Source: Actinomycetales bacterium | GTDB lineage: Bacteria; Actinomycetota; Actinomycetes; Actinomycetales; Cellulomonadaceae | Direction: 5' to 3' | Assembly: GCA_020444245.1 (NCBI GenBank) | Contig: JAHLLI010000022.1 | Span: 25,672-89,671 of the forward strand | Length of the DNA: 64,000 nt | Part shown: positions 32,404 to 41,342 of the stretch, piece by piece | Numbering within the stretch: the stretch's first letter is position 1 | Layout of the letters: the number at the start of each line of letters is the position of its first letter | Translations under genes and position numbers: made by a program | Notes under the pieces: model-generated | Databases searched by the model: none | What the model was told of the DNA's origin: nothing | The model's input: only the letters and a program-made list of their open reading frames with translations

Positions 32404-34058
32404 CCCTGATCCACCGAGCATTCGGCGCTTGGCGTGATCGGGGGCTTCGAGTCGGCGGTTTCGGAGATGGGCGTGGTGGCAGGGCCGGTCGGTTCCGGCT
32501 CTTCCACGGTGTTCTCCGGTCGGCCCTGGGGTGGGCGGGTGGTCAGGTCGAAGCGGCTGCCGGTGGTCCGGTGGATGTGATGGTGGCCCAGAGCGCGGTC
32601 CAGGCCGGTGCCCAGGGCCACTGCGTCGGCAGGTGCAGTACGAGGCGTCGTCCGGTGCTGGCCAGGCGGGCTGGGACGGTGATGAGGCGTCGGCGCAGGC
32701 TGGCCCAGCGGGCCGTGCTCCTCCCGGCGGCGATGGACGCGGTCCGGGCCAGGTTGAACGTGAGTACGGCGAAGGAGACCCAGGCGGCGTTGGCGGGGTA
32801 GCTGCCCGAGGGCAGGTGCGCCAGCGGGCCGGCTTTGAGCTCGGCGATGACCTGCTCGACGATGGCGTGGTCGCGGTGCCGCTGGTCGGCCTCGACAGTG
32901 GTCAGGGTGGTGTTGGTCAGGAACGCGTGGTGGCGCCAGTGCTCGAACAGCTCGCCCTGGACGGACCCGTCGCTGGCGCGGGGCTGGATGCGCTTGACGC
33001 GGCGCACGACCAGACGGGCGTGGACTCGGCGCGCGATGGGCAGGGACGTGAACGCGGTGAAGGGGATCTCGGCGACCTGGGCGTCGGAGACCCACTGGCC
33101 CAGCTGCTCGTCCCAGACGGCCTTCGGGTAGCGGATCGTGGTCCAGGCGTCCTCGCCGATGGCGGCGATGGCTTTGATGACCTGCGGGTTCATCCGTGCG
33201 GTGACGGAGAACCACGCCCCGGCGCGCAGCGCCGCCGCCAGGAAGGTGCTGGTGTAATACGCGGAGTCGGCCCGGACCAGGACCTGCCCGGCGGCGCCGG
33301 CAGCGCGGACGGTCGCGATGGCCTGGGCCAGCAGCCGTGGGGCGCCCTGGTGGGAGGCCACGTTGCCGCGGCGCAGCCGGGCCCGCACGACCAGTGGTGC
33401 GCACAGGGCCGTGGAGGCGGTGGCGAGCTGGATGTTCAGACCCCGCACTCCTGAGTAGCCGAACCCGGCGGCCTGCTTCGCGTAGCCGTGGACCTGGCGG
33501 ACGGTGTCGTCGATGTCGACGAACACCAGGCCGTCACGGTCTCGCCCGCCGGCCAGGACCCCGGGGACCAGGACCGCCAGGGCGGCCAACAGGCCCGCGC
33601 CGATCTTGTCGAGCTGCTGCACGTGACCGTGGGTGAACGTGCGCAGGAACGTGCCCAACGTCGAAGGAGCCCGCACCGCGCCCAGGACCCGGGCCGTGGC
33701 ACCAGAGCGCAGCAGGTTCAGGTCTTCGATGCTGTCCGCGCCGGCCAGCATCCCCGCGATCACCGACCGCGCCTTCGCCACCGGATTCGGGGACGGGACG
33801 CTCAGGTCCTGCTCAAGGCGTTCCTCCAGCCCGGCCCGGCGGGCCAGGTGCACGACCGGAACCAGCCCGGCCGACGACACGAGGTTCGGATCATCGAAGA
33901 CCGCTGTGATGCCATGAGAGGCTTTCACCTACGAGATGCCCTTCGTGAGCTTCTTGGATGGGAAGTCGCAATCCACATCCTCGCTGCTCAGGAGGGCATT
34001 CTCGCTGTCCGCCACACCCCCGGGCCCACCCGACCACCGCTACATCGGTGGATCAGGG
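32404..34058 (-). mobile_element. Complete IS1380-family insertion sequence
   Basis: The ends are exact. CCCTGATCCACCGA at 32404-32417 is the inverted copy of TCGGTGGATCAGGG at 34045-34058. The 1655-base element is flanked by CTGAG on both sides (32399-32403 and 34059-34063), a 5-base target duplication. It holds one transposase gene on the minus strand. Intact ends, an intact gene and an exact duplication all argue for a recent insertion. It separates the pilus region from the type IV secretion operon. Confidence 0.92.
32543..33928 (-). CDS. IS1380 family transposase
   Basis: A 461-residue DDE transposase, the expected length for the family. The first catalytic aspartate is in GLVFVDIDDTVRQVHGYAKQ, the second in GQVLVRADSAYYTSTFLAAA, and the C-terminal block DHAIVEQVIAELKAGPLAHL carries the glutamate. 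The N-terminus (ITAVFDDPNLVSSAGLVPVV) is typical of actinobacterial IS1380 members. No frameshift or stop interrupts it, so the element should be able to move. Confidence 0.92.
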   Translation of the reverse strand: MKASHGITAVFDDPNLVSSAGLVPVVHLARRAGLEERLEQDLSVPSPNPVAKARSVIAGMLAGADSIEDLNLLRSGATARVLGAVRAPSTLGTFLRTFTHGHVQQLDKIGAGLLAALAVLVPGVLAGGRDRDGLVFVDIDDTVRQVHGYAKQAAGFGYSGVRGLNIQLATASTALCAPLVVRARLRRGNVASHQGAPRLLAQAIATVRAAGAAGQVLVRADSAYYTSTFLAAALRAGAWFSVTARMNPQVIKAIAAIGEDAWTTIRYPKAVWDEQLGQWVSDAQVAEIPFTAFTSLPIARRVHARLVVRRVKRIQPRASDGSVQGELFEHWRHHAFLTNTTLTTVEADQRHRDHAIVEQVIAELKAGPLAHLPSGSYPANAAWVSFAVLTFNLARTASIAAGRSTARWASLRRRLITVPARLASTGRRLVLHLPTQWPWAPAWTALWATITSTGPPAAAST

Positions 34059-34063
34059 CTGAG
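34059..34063. repeat. Target-site duplication, right copy (CTGAG)
   Basis: Identical to 32399-32403 and directly flanking the right terminal repeat of the IS1380 element. Confidence 0.8.
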
Positions 34064-34120
34064 TCCTCGTCGCCAGGAGCGGGCACCGTGCTGGGGCATG
34101 TCCATCTTCGCGCCCGTGTG

Positions 34121-34175
34121 GCCTCCATGTCCCGCAGGAGGCGGTGCCAACTAGCAGCCTCCAACTGACTGGAGG
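34121..34175 (+). promoter_or_regulatory. Mutually exclusive hairpins over the ribosome binding site of the T4SS operon
   Basis: Four segments alternate: GCCTCC (34121-34126), GGAGGC (34137-34142), GCCTCC(A) (34157-34163) and TGGAGG (34170-34175). The last one is the ribosome binding site of the gene at 34182. Pairing 1:2 with 3:4 hides the site, while pairing 2:3 exposes it. A 13-codon open frame (34127-34168, MSRRRRCQLAASN) runs through segments 2 and 3 and stops inside the 3:4 loop. It contains two AGG arginine codons, rare in such genomes. This is the layout of a translational attenuator, but no leader ribosome binding site is visible. Confidence 0.4.
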
Positions 34176-34181
34176 TGGGCG

Positions 34182-34493
34182 ATGCAGCTGGCTACGTGGT
34201 TGATCACGGCCGTGCCTACGGACGACCCAGGCGTCACGCCGAACCAGAGCGGCTTGCCCGGCCTCGAGGTCATCCGCTCGATCGTCGGTGCGCTGCTGAC
34301 CTGGGGCCTGGTGGCTTGCGTCGCCGGGCTGGTGGTCTCGGTGATCGTGTGGGCGCTGGCGCACCAGCAGGGCAACTACGCCTACGCATCCGGCGGCAAG
34401 ACGGGGGTGCTCGTCGCCGCGGGTGGGGCGCTGCTGATCGGCGGGGCGAACGCGATCGTGGCGTTCTTCTCTGGGCTCGGGTCGGGGATCTGA
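34182..34493 (+). CDS. DUF6112 family membrane protein (VirB2-like position)
   Basis: A 103-residue protein with two membrane segments (VGALLTWGLVACVAGLVVSV and TGVLVAAGGALLIGGANAIV). I recognise it as the DUF6112 type found as first gene of T4SS operons in actinobacterial integrative elements. Its size and topology resemble VirB2/TrbC pilins, but there is no proof that it forms a pilus. Its ribosome binding site (TGGAGG) lies within the hairpin arrangement at 34121-34175. It is followed one base later by the VirB6-like gene. Confidence 0.75.
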   Translation: MQLATWLITAVPTDDPGVTPNQSGLPGLEVIRSIVGALLTWGLVACVAGLVVSVIVWALAHQQGNYAYASGGKTGVLVAAGGALLIGGANAIVAFFSGLGSGI

Positions 34494-34494
34494 C

Positions 34495-35658
34495 GTGCTC
34501 GCAACGGCCGTGGCGGGCGTGGCGCCTGCCATCTTGCTCGACGACTGCTCCAACCCGCTGAACTGCCTGGGACAGGCGGTCACCGCCAGCGCCTCGAGCA
34601 CGCTGCTCGGCGGTCTCGGGTCGGCGTTCGTGCAGGGCTCGGAGCAGATCGCGCGGGCGGCGTTCGCGTCGCTCGACCAGACCGCCGCAATCGACCTCTC
34701 GGTGAACTGGTTCCGGGCGAACGTCGGCGTGATCGCGGCCGTCACCCTGCCCCTGGTGCTCGGCCTGCTCGTCATCCAGGTGATCGGGTCGGTGCTGCGG
34801 CGCGAGCCGGGAGGGCTGGTCCGGGCGGTTGTCGGCGTGGGCAAGGCGCTCGTCGGAGCGGCGCTGGCTCTCGCGGTGACCCAGGTGGCGCTGACCGCGG
34901 TCGACGGCGTCTGCTCGTTCATCGCAGGGTCGGCAGGGACGACGGTGGGCGAGGCGGCCGCGAGGTTCTTCGACTTCGCCCGAGCAGCGTCGTCGGTGTC
35001 CCCAGGGCTGCAGTTCCTGCTCGGGCTGCTGATGATGGTCGGCTTCGCGCTGCTCTGGGGCCTGATGGTCTTCCGCAAGGCAGCGCTGCTGCTGGTCGCG
35101 GTGTTCGCGCCGGTGGCCTTCGCCGGCCAGGTGTGGGACGCGACTCGGGCGTGGACGCGTCGGTGGCTCGAAGTGGTCGCGGCGCTCGTGCTGTGCAAGG
35201 TCGTCATCGTCGTCGTGTTCGTCCTGGGTGCGTCGGCGTTCTCCGGCACCGGTCCGGCCGTGAGCGGGGAATCGACGACGTCGCCCGCGCCGGCGTTCTC
35301 CGACCTGCTGGTCGGGATGCTCTTGCTCTCGATCGCCCTGTTCGCTCCTTGGGTGACCTGGCGCTTCGTGCACTGGGGCGGGCTGGAGGCCGCCACCATG
35401 ATGAACAGCTCGCTGGCTGCGAATCCGGTGCAGTCGGGAGCGCGCTCGACGACGCGGCTCGGCACCTCCGTCGTGCAGCAGGTCGGGGTCAGCGCGGCGC
35501 TCGGCGCGATGAGCGGCGGAGCAGGGGCGGGTGCGGGAGCCGTCGCGCATGGCGGTGCTGGCAGCGCCGGGTCGAGGGTCGGGGCGGCCGTCGCGGCGTC
35601 TGGGGCCCGCCGGTCGACGACGCGGCCCGCACCTCCGGCAGCGGGAGCCCGGCGATGA
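34495..35658 (+). CDS. VirB6/TrbL-like conjugal transfer membrane protein
   Basis: A 387-residue polytopic protein with about six membrane segments (for example GVIAAVTLPLVLGLLVIQVI, ALVGAALALAVTQVALTAV, GLQFLLGLLMMVGFALLWGL, KAALLLVAVFAPVAFAGQVW, VAALVLCKVVIVVVFVLGAS, DLLVGMLLLSIALFAPWVTW), followed by a Gly/Ala-rich cytoplasmic tail. This is the topology of the VirB6/TrbL pore component. It starts at GTG 34495 and its stop overlaps the next start (ATGA). Confidence 0.78.
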   Translation: MLATAVAGVAPAILLDDCSNPLNCLGQAVTASASSTLLGGLGSAFVQGSEQIARAAFASLDQTAAIDLSVNWFRANVGVIAAVTLPLVLGLLVIQVIGSVLRREPGGLVRAVVGVGKALVGAALALAVTQVALTAVDGVCSFIAGSAGTTVGEAAARFFDFARAASSVSPGLQFLLGLLMMVGFALLWGLMVFRKAALLLVAVFAPVAFAGQVWDATRAWTRRWLEVVAALVLCKVVIVVVFVLGASAFSGTGPAVSGESTTSPAPAFSDLLVGMLLLSIALFAPWVTWRFVHWGGLEAATMMNSSLAANPVQSGARSTTRLGTSVVQQVGVSAALGAMSGGAGAGAGAVAHGGAGSAGSRVGAAVAASGARRSTTRPAPPAAGARR

Positions 35659-37052
35659 CCGCCACCACGCCGGCGCCGGTGCGGTTCCCGCGGGCCGAGC
35701 ACCGCGGCGTGCTCCTCGGGTTGTCCGGCCCCCAGCTGGCCGTCGTCGCGGTGGCGCTGGTCATCGCGGGCTCGGCCGTCTACCTGGGTGGCGTGACGGG
35801 CATGGTGCTCGCGGCGGCGTTGTGGTTGCCGCTGATGCTGGTCGGGACGATGCGCGTCGCCGGTCGACCGGTGATCCGATGGGTGCCGTTGCTCGCCGAC
35901 TGGAGCGCGCGGCGCGGCCTTGGCCGGACTGCGGCCGTCGAGTCGACCCGCGCCATTTCGAGAGGCGACGAGCTCGTCCTGCCGGGTATCCCGCGCCCGC
36001 TCACGGTGTTCACCACGCCGAACCTCGCAGCTGCCGTGGTGCTCGATCGAGCGGCGGGGACGCTCACCGCGGTCGCCCGAGTCACCAGTGCCGGCTTCCT
36101 CCTGGCCGACACCGCAGCGCAGGACCACCGCGTCGCGGCATGGGGTCGGGTGCTCGGGTCGCTCAGCCAGTCCGAGGACGTCGTCCGTCTCCAGGTGATG
36201 CACCGCTCCCGTCCCGCTTCCGTTGATGCCGCTTTGAGCGACGACGAGAAGACCCCGGACTTCGCCGCGCGGGTGGTGGCGCAGCTCGCGGCGAGTACGC
36301 GAGCGGACCAACGCGAGACGTTCGTCGCCATTGCCATGCGCGCCGGTCGGACGCGTCGCGGGAGCATTGCCGCCTTGCGGCTCGCCGATGTGGACACACG
36401 CCTGACCGCCCTCGGTACCGCGCTCGCCAGCGCGGACCTGCAGGTCGCGGAGTGGCTCGACGGACCCGCTCTGCGTTGGGCGGTACGGGCGTCGTACGAG
36501 CCTGACGCCGCGCGGTTGCCGACTGCCATGCACGGCCCCACGGGACCGGTGGCGGCGCGTGAGCGCTGGAACCACCTTGAGACCGACGGCGCCGTCCACG
36601 CCGTCCACTGGGTCTCGGAGTGGCCGCGATCCGAGGTGAACCCCGGCTTCCTCCAGGCCCTCCTCGCTGCGCCGGGCGTGCGATGCACGGTCTCGCTGAC
36701 CGTGGAGCCGCTCTCCCCGGCCGCGGCCCTCCGTCAGATCCGCCGCGCGAAGGCCGAACAGGTCGCCGACACCGCCCAGCGCGCGAAGCTCGGGCAGGTT
36801 GAGGACGAGGCGACTCGGGCGGAGCACGCCGACCTCGCCCGGCGCGAGGCCGAGCTCGTCGCCGGGCACGGGGACCTGCGGTTCACCGGTCTGGTGACCG
36901 TCACGGCCGCGACGGCTGACGAACTCGCGTCGGTGGGGGCGGCCATGCGTTCCGCGGCCGCGCAGGCGATGTGCGAAGTCAGACGGCTCGACGGGCAGCA
37001 CGGGCTGGCACACGCTGCCGGCGCGCTTCCGCTGGCACGGAGGCTGCTGTGA
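35655..37052 (+). CDS. SCO6880 family conjugation protein
   Basis: A 465-residue protein with two N-terminal membrane segments (SGPQLAVVAVALVIAGSAVY, GMVLAAALWLPLMLVGTMRV) like PrgI/VirB3, then a soluble domain resembling the N-terminal half of VirB4 (LVLPGIPRPLTVFTTPNLAA, AQDHRVAAWGRVLGSLSQSE, RPASVDAALSDDEKTPDFAA). The family is named after Streptomyces SCO6880 and accompanies conjugation genes. A ParB/CagE-like role of the VirB4 N-terminal domain is inferred. Both its start and the next start overlap stops, so it is translated together with the ATPase. Confidence 0.82.
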   Translation: MTATTPAPVRFPRAEHRGVLLGLSGPQLAVVAVALVIAGSAVYLGGVTGMVLAAALWLPLMLVGTMRVAGRPVIRWVPLLADWSARRGLGRTAAVESTRAISRGDELVLPGIPRPLTVFTTPNLAAAVVLDRAAGTLTAVARVTSAGFLLADTAAQDHRVAAWGRVLGSLSQSEDVVRLQVMHRSRPASVDAALSDDEKTPDFAARVVAQLAASTRADQRETFVAIAMRAGRTRRGSIAALRLADVDTRLTALGTALASADLQVAEWLDGPALRWAVRASYEPDAARLPTAMHGPTGPVAARERWNHLETDGAVHAVHWVSEWPRSEVNPGFLQALLAAPGVRCTVSLTVEPLSPAAALRQIRRAKAEQVADTAQRAKLGQVEDEATRAEHADLARREAELVAGHGDLRFTGLVTVTAATADELASVGAAMRSAAAQAMCEVRRLDGQHGLAHAAGALPLARRLL

Positions 37053-38401
37053 ACGCCGCAGTGGTGAAGCGCCGATCGCGGACCGCTCCGCCATTCCGCA
37101 CCACTCCGGGCACTCTCCGGTCCTGGGCGCCGCGCCGCCTCACGCCACATCGGGCGTCGTCGGCGACGGTGGGCGGCGCGTACCCGTTCCTGAGCCCGCC
37201 TCCGCCGCCCGTCGGCCGTGCCCTGATCGGCCTCGACGCGCTCACCGGGGAGAGTTTCTGCTACGACCCGTGGGACCTCTATGCCGCGGGCGTGCTGACC
37301 AACCCGAACGTCGTCCTGGCGGGTGTGATCGGGCAGGGCAAGTCGGCACTCGCGAAGTCGCTGGCGATCCGGTCGATCGCCCATGGGCGCCGCGTGTACG
37401 TCCCCGCCGACCCGAAGGGGGAGTGGGCCGCCGTCGCCGATGCCGTCGGAGGCACCGTCGTGCGGCTGGCGCCAGGATCGCCGAGCCGGCTCAACCCGCT
37501 CGACGCGGCCGGCAACGACTCGACCGAGACCCACGCCAGGCGCCTGCGGCTGCTGACGGCCTTGACCGAGGCGACGCTCGATCGCGCCCTGGCGCCGGCC
37601 GAGCACTCCGCCGTCGACGCGGCAGTGCGCACCGCGGTCGCGCGCAATGGCGGTGGGGGCATCACCATTCCCGACGTCATGGCCGCGCTCGCCAACCCGG
37701 ACCCGGACGCCGCGGCTTCCGACGGCACGACCGCGACCGAGCGCACCGCGGACGGACGCGACGTCGTCCACGCCCTCCGTCGCCTGCTGCACGGCGACCT
37801 CGCCGGCATGTTCGACGGCCCGTCCACCATCGTCGTCGACCACGCCACCCCGATGCTCGTCCTCGACCTGTCGGCCCTCGACGACGACGCCCTCGCCGTC
37901 GCCATGACCTGCGCCGCGGGCTGGGTCGAGTCTGCGATCACGGCGCCCGGCACCGGGCCCGCCTGGGTGATCTACGACGAGGCCTGGCGAGTGCTGCGCC
38001 TCGAACCGCTCGTCCGGCGGATGCAGGCGCAATGGAAGCTCGCGCGTGCGTACGGCCTGGCCAACCTGCTGATCCTGCACCGGTTCTCCGACCTCGACGC
38101 CGCCGGCGACGTCGGCTCACGCGCTCGGGCCCTCGCCGCGGGCCTACTGGCCGACTGCTCGACACGCGTCGTGTACCGCCAGGAGTCCGATCAAGTGACC
38201 GCCGCCTCGAGCGCCCTCGGCCTCTCCCAGACCGAACGCGAAGTCCTCGTCTCTTTGCCGCGCGGAACGGGCCTCTGGTCGCTGCCGCGCGCGTCGTACG
38301 TCGTTCACCACGTGCTCACGCCCGACGAGCTCGCGGTGGTGGACACCGACCGAGCGATCCGAGGCGCCGTCCCCGAGGAGGTCGCCGATGGTCACGTTTG
38401 A
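37049..38401 (+). CDS. VirB4-like conjugation ATPase, C-terminal half
   Basis: A 450-residue ATPase that powers the T4SS from the cytoplasmic face. Walker A is AGVIGQGKSALAKSLA (about residue 93-108) and Walker B is AWVIYDEAWRVL (about 305), followed by the TrbE/VirB4 pattern ARAYGLANLLILHRFSDLDA. It lacks the N-terminal domain of VirB4; the upstream SCO6880 protein appears to supply that part as a separate chain. A GGAGG precedes GTG 37049. It overlaps the next gene by 14 bases. Confidence 0.85.
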   Translation: MNAAVVKRRSRTAPPFRTTPGTLRSWAPRRLTPHRASSATVGGAYPFLSPPPPPVGRALIGLDALTGESFCYDPWDLYAAGVLTNPNVVLAGVIGQGKSALAKSLAIRSIAHGRRVYVPADPKGEWAAVADAVGGTVVRLAPGSPSRLNPLDAAGNDSTETHARRLRLLTALTEATLDRALAPAEHSAVDAAVRTAVARNGGGGITIPDVMAALANPDPDAAASDGTTATERTADGRDVVHALRRLLHGDLAGMFDGPSTIVVDHATPMLVLDLSALDDDALAVAMTCAAGWVESAITAPGTGPAWVIYDEAWRVLRLEPLVRRMQAQWKLARAYGLANLLILHRFSDLDAAGDVGSRARALAAGLLADCSTRVVYRQESDQVTAASSALGLSQTEREVLVSLPRGTGLWSLPRASYVVHHVLTPDELAVVDTDRAIRGAVPEEVADGHV

Positions 38402-39518
38402 CGACGCGACCCTGCTCGCCGAGCGTTCGCTCCTCGGCTCCCTCCTGGTCGACCCGCGGCCCTTCCGCGACCTCGAGCGCTTCGTGAGGGGCACCGACTT
38501 CACCGACCCGTGGCATCGGCATGTCTGGGTCGGCATGCGCGAGGCGGCAGCCAGGGGCGCCCCGATCGACACCCTCGCGCTCGGCCGGCAGATGCTCCAG
38601 AAGCTCGGCGGTCGCATCGCCGACCTGCCGCGCCTGCACCTGCTTCTTCACGACGCACCGACGAAGCCTGACCCGCTGCCGCACGCCCGGCACGTCGTCG
38701 AGTCCGGTGTCCGCCGCGAGATCGATGGGCAGGGTGTGCTTCTGCGGGCGACCGCCCTCGAGGGCTCGATGTCCCATGAGGGTCGCCGCGTCCGAGCCGC
38801 ACTCCGCATCAGCGGCGCGGCTGTGCTCATCGCATGCGAGCGGTGGGCCGACGCCGCAGGGGAGCCCACGGACAACCTCGCCGCGCGCCTTCCGGCCAGG
38901 CTTCGTGCCGGTGCCGAAGACCTCGACCTGCGTCGTGCGGCCGACAAGTTCGTCGGCGACTACCCGGGCGTCGAGCGGTCGGAGGTCATCGGGCACGAGC
39001 AGCGGCTGGTCGCGAGCCTGGTCCATCATCCGACGGCGATCTCTCCCACCGTCGCCTGGATGCGGCCGGACCAGCTGGTCAACCGGCCATGGGCGACGGT
39101 CTACTCCGCCCTCGCGCAGATGGCTGCGGCCGGGAACCACATCGACCACACGACCGTGGCGCTCGAGACATCGCGTGTCGGGCGGGCAACGGGCACCGCG
39201 CCGGATCTGCCTGTGATGCTCGACGCGATCGAGGCCGAGCGCGGTTCGGTGCCGGGCCACCTGCGCCAGCTCGTGGCCGGCGATCACCTGCGAATGGTGG
39301 CGTCGAACGGGGCCGCCGCGCTCCACGACGGGGCGACCTCCCCGGACCTACCGGTGAGCGACCTGCTGCAGACGGCAACCGCCGTGCTGCACCGCATGGA
39401 CCACCTGTCGACGGCATTCCCCGACCAGATCGACGTCGGCCCGTACGGGCGACGCGGATCGCTCAGGATCGACCCGCCGAACGCGGGGCCGGCGATCGAA
39501 GGACCGGCGGCAGGATGA
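38388..39518 (+). CDS. DnaB-like helicase N-terminal domain protein
   Basis: A 376-residue protein with two DnaB-N-like helical units: residues about 5-100 (LLAERSLLGSLLVDPRPFRD, then FTDPWHRHVWVGMREAAARG) and about 200-300 (IGHEQRLVASLVHHPTAISP, then LVNRPWATVYSALAQMAAAG). No ATPase domain follows, so it is not a helicase. In DnaB this domain binds primase and other partners; here it may link replication or strand processing to conjugation. This is a frequent gene in actinobacterial T4SS operons. It is coupled on both sides. Confidence 0.78.
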   Translation: MVTFDDATLLAERSLLGSLLVDPRPFRDLERFVRGTDFTDPWHRHVWVGMREAAARGAPIDTLALGRQMLQKLGGRIADLPRLHLLLHDAPTKPDPLPHARHVVESGVRREIDGQGVLLRATALEGSMSHEGRRVRAALRISGAAVLIACERWADAAGEPTDNLAARLPARLRAGAEDLDLRRAADKFVGDYPGVERSEVIGHEQRLVASLVHHPTAISPTVAWMRPDQLVNRPWATVYSALAQMAAAGNHIDHTTVALETSRVGRATGTAPDLPVMLDAIEAERGSVPGHLRQLVAGDHLRMVASNGAAALHDGATSPDLPVSDLLQTATAVLHRMDHLSTAFPDQIDVGPYGRRGSLRIDPPNAGPAIEGPAAG

Positions 39519-41335
39519 GCCGAGCGGGCGTGGCCACCAGGCGGCCTGTGCGGCGCGCAGTGGGCAGTGGGCAGGGCGGGCTCGACCTCTCCTCGCTCGG
39601 GCTGATCGCGCTGGGCGTGCTGGCTGGTGTTGCTGGGGTGCTGTGGTGCGGCGCCGCGCTCGCGTGCGTGCTGACGGGGCGCCCGATGCCCGACGGCGGG
39701 CTGCTGCCGCCGCTGCGCGCCCTCGGGCGCTGGGGAGATCCGGCCTCCGCCTGGCCGAGTCCGGAGCAGCTGCCCGGGGCTGTGGCGTACTGGGTGGGTT
39801 CCGGCGTCATCGTGGCGGGGGTCGTCGTGCTCGCGACGGTCGTGCTGCGGTGGCGGATGCGACGCGCCACCGGGCCGTCGGGCGGCGCCGTCGGCCGTGA
39901 GATCCCTGGGCTGGCGACGGCAGGTGAGGTGCTCGCCATCGCTGGCGCGCGTTCCGTCCTGCGGCGGGCTGACGTCGTTCGCCCCTCCCTCGTGGGGATC
40001 AAGCCGTCGCCCACCGACGTCGGCTACCGCCTGGGTGCCATCGGCCGGCGTTCGGTCTGGTGCACGGTTGAGGACTCCGCGCTGCTCGTCGGACCGCCCC
40101 GGATGGGCAAGGGCCTGCACGTGGTGATCCCCTGGGTTCTCGACGCGCCTGGACCGGTGGTGGCGACGTCGACCCGGCCCGATGCGCTCGCAGTCACCTG
40201 GTACGCCCGGGAGTCCCGAGGGCCCGTCGCCGCGTTCGACCCGCAGCGGCTTGCCGGTCTGCCAGGCGGGCTCGCCTGGTCCCCGGTCCGCGGCTGCGAG
40301 CTGCCGCGGACCGCCTTGGTCCGTGCTCGGGGCCTGGCCGCGGGCGTGGGCTTTGGCCGCACGGTCACGGACAGCGACTTCTGGACGGGGCAGACCGAGA
40401 CGGCCCTGCGCTGCCTGCTGCACGCTGCCGCCCTGGACGGGCGAGGTGCTCGCGATCTCTATCGCTGGTCCCTGAACCCCGCGCTCGCGGCCGACGCGAT
40501 CGCCGTTCTCGCCCGCGATTCCGCCGCCGCGTCCGGCTGGGCCGACGCTCTCGACGCAGCGGTCCACGCCGACCCGCGCACCCGCGACTCCATCTGGCTC
40601 GGCGTGCGTCAGTCCCTCGCGGCTCTTGCGGACCCCGACGTCCTCGCCGCCGTGGAACCAGGACGGGGCAAGGAGTTCGACCCTTCTGAGTTCCTGCGCG
40701 AGAACGGCACGCTCTACCTGCTCGCGTCGGCCGTCGCCTCGGGCTCGTGTGCACCGCTCATCGCGGCGTTCGTCGAGGACGTCACGGAGACCGCGAGGGT
40801 CCTTGCCGCGCGCTCAAGGGGCGCTCGGCTCGACCCGCCCCTGCTGCTCGCCCTTGACGAGATCGCGAACCTCACACCGCTGCCGTCGCTCCCATCGCTG
40901 ATGGCCGAGGGCGGCGGGACGGGCATCACCACGCTCGCCGTGCTGCAATCCCTCGCCCAGGCCCGTGGCCGGTGGGGCGAGCACGCGGCCGACGCGATCT
41001 GGGACGCCGCGACGGTCAAGCTCGTGCTCGGCGGCCTGGCCAAGTACCGGGACCTTGAGGATGTTGCTCACCTTCTCGGCGAGATCGACGAGTTCACCCA
41101 CACCACCAACCGTTCCCGCCACGGGGAAGCCTCCACGTCGACCTCGACGCGGACGATGCCGGTGATGCCGCCGTCGGCGCTGAGGACCTTGCCCTTGGGG
41201 TCGGCGATCGTGCTGCTCCGGCACACGAAGCCGGCACTGCTCAGCCTGCAACCGTGGACGGCCCGCGCAGATGTGAACGAGCTTCGGGCTGGCCAGGTGG
41301 CGATCGAGCGCGCTGCGGCCGTCGCGGGGAGGTGA
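39515..41335 (+). CDS. VirD4/TraG-type coupling protein
   Basis: A 606-residue coupling protein that delivers relaxase-bound DNA to the channel. Two N-terminal membrane segments (SLGLIALGVLAGVAGVLWCG and VGSGVIVAGVVVLATVVLRW) precede Walker A (LLVGPPRMGKGLHVVIPW, about residue 190). Walker B is LLLALDEIANLTPLPSLPSL (about 443), followed by GGGTGITTLAVLQSLAQARG, the TraM-recognition (TraG-D C) pattern. All key residues are intact. The start overlaps the previous stop (ATGA). Its own stop lies within the strong ribosome binding site of the next gene. Confidence 0.9.
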   Translation: MSRAGVATRRPVRRAVGSGQGGLDLSSLGLIALGVLAGVAGVLWCGAALACVLTGRPMPDGGLLPPLRALGRWGDPASAWPSPEQLPGAVAYWVGSGVIVAGVVVLATVVLRWRMRRATGPSGGAVGREIPGLATAGEVLAIAGARSVLRRADVVRPSLVGIKPSPTDVGYRLGAIGRRSVWCTVEDSALLVGPPRMGKGLHVVIPWVLDAPGPVVATSTRPDALAVTWYARESRGPVAAFDPQRLAGLPGGLAWSPVRGCELPRTALVRARGLAAGVGFGRTVTDSDFWTGQTETALRCLLHAAALDGRGARDLYRWSLNPALAADAIAVLARDSAAASGWADALDAAVHADPRTRDSIWLGVRQSLAALADPDVLAAVEPGRGKEFDPSEFLRENGTLYLLASAVASGSCAPLIAAFVEDVTETARVLAARSRGARLDPPLLLALDEIANLTPLPSLPSLMAEGGGTGITTLAVLQSLAQARGRWGEHAADAIWDAATVKLVLGGLAKYRDLEDVAHLLGEIDEFTHTTNRSRHGEASTSTSTRTMPVMPPSALRTLPLGSAIVLLRHTKPALLSLQPWTARADVNELRAGQVAIERAAAVAGR

Positions 41336-41342
41336 TCGGGGC

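Noticed and set aside
32295..34168. A small minus-strand gene that could have been split by the IS1380 element; joining the flanks leaves an open frame of about 59 codons ending at 32295.
   Set aside because: No family similarity or ribosome binding site supports it, and two different frames stay open across the junction.
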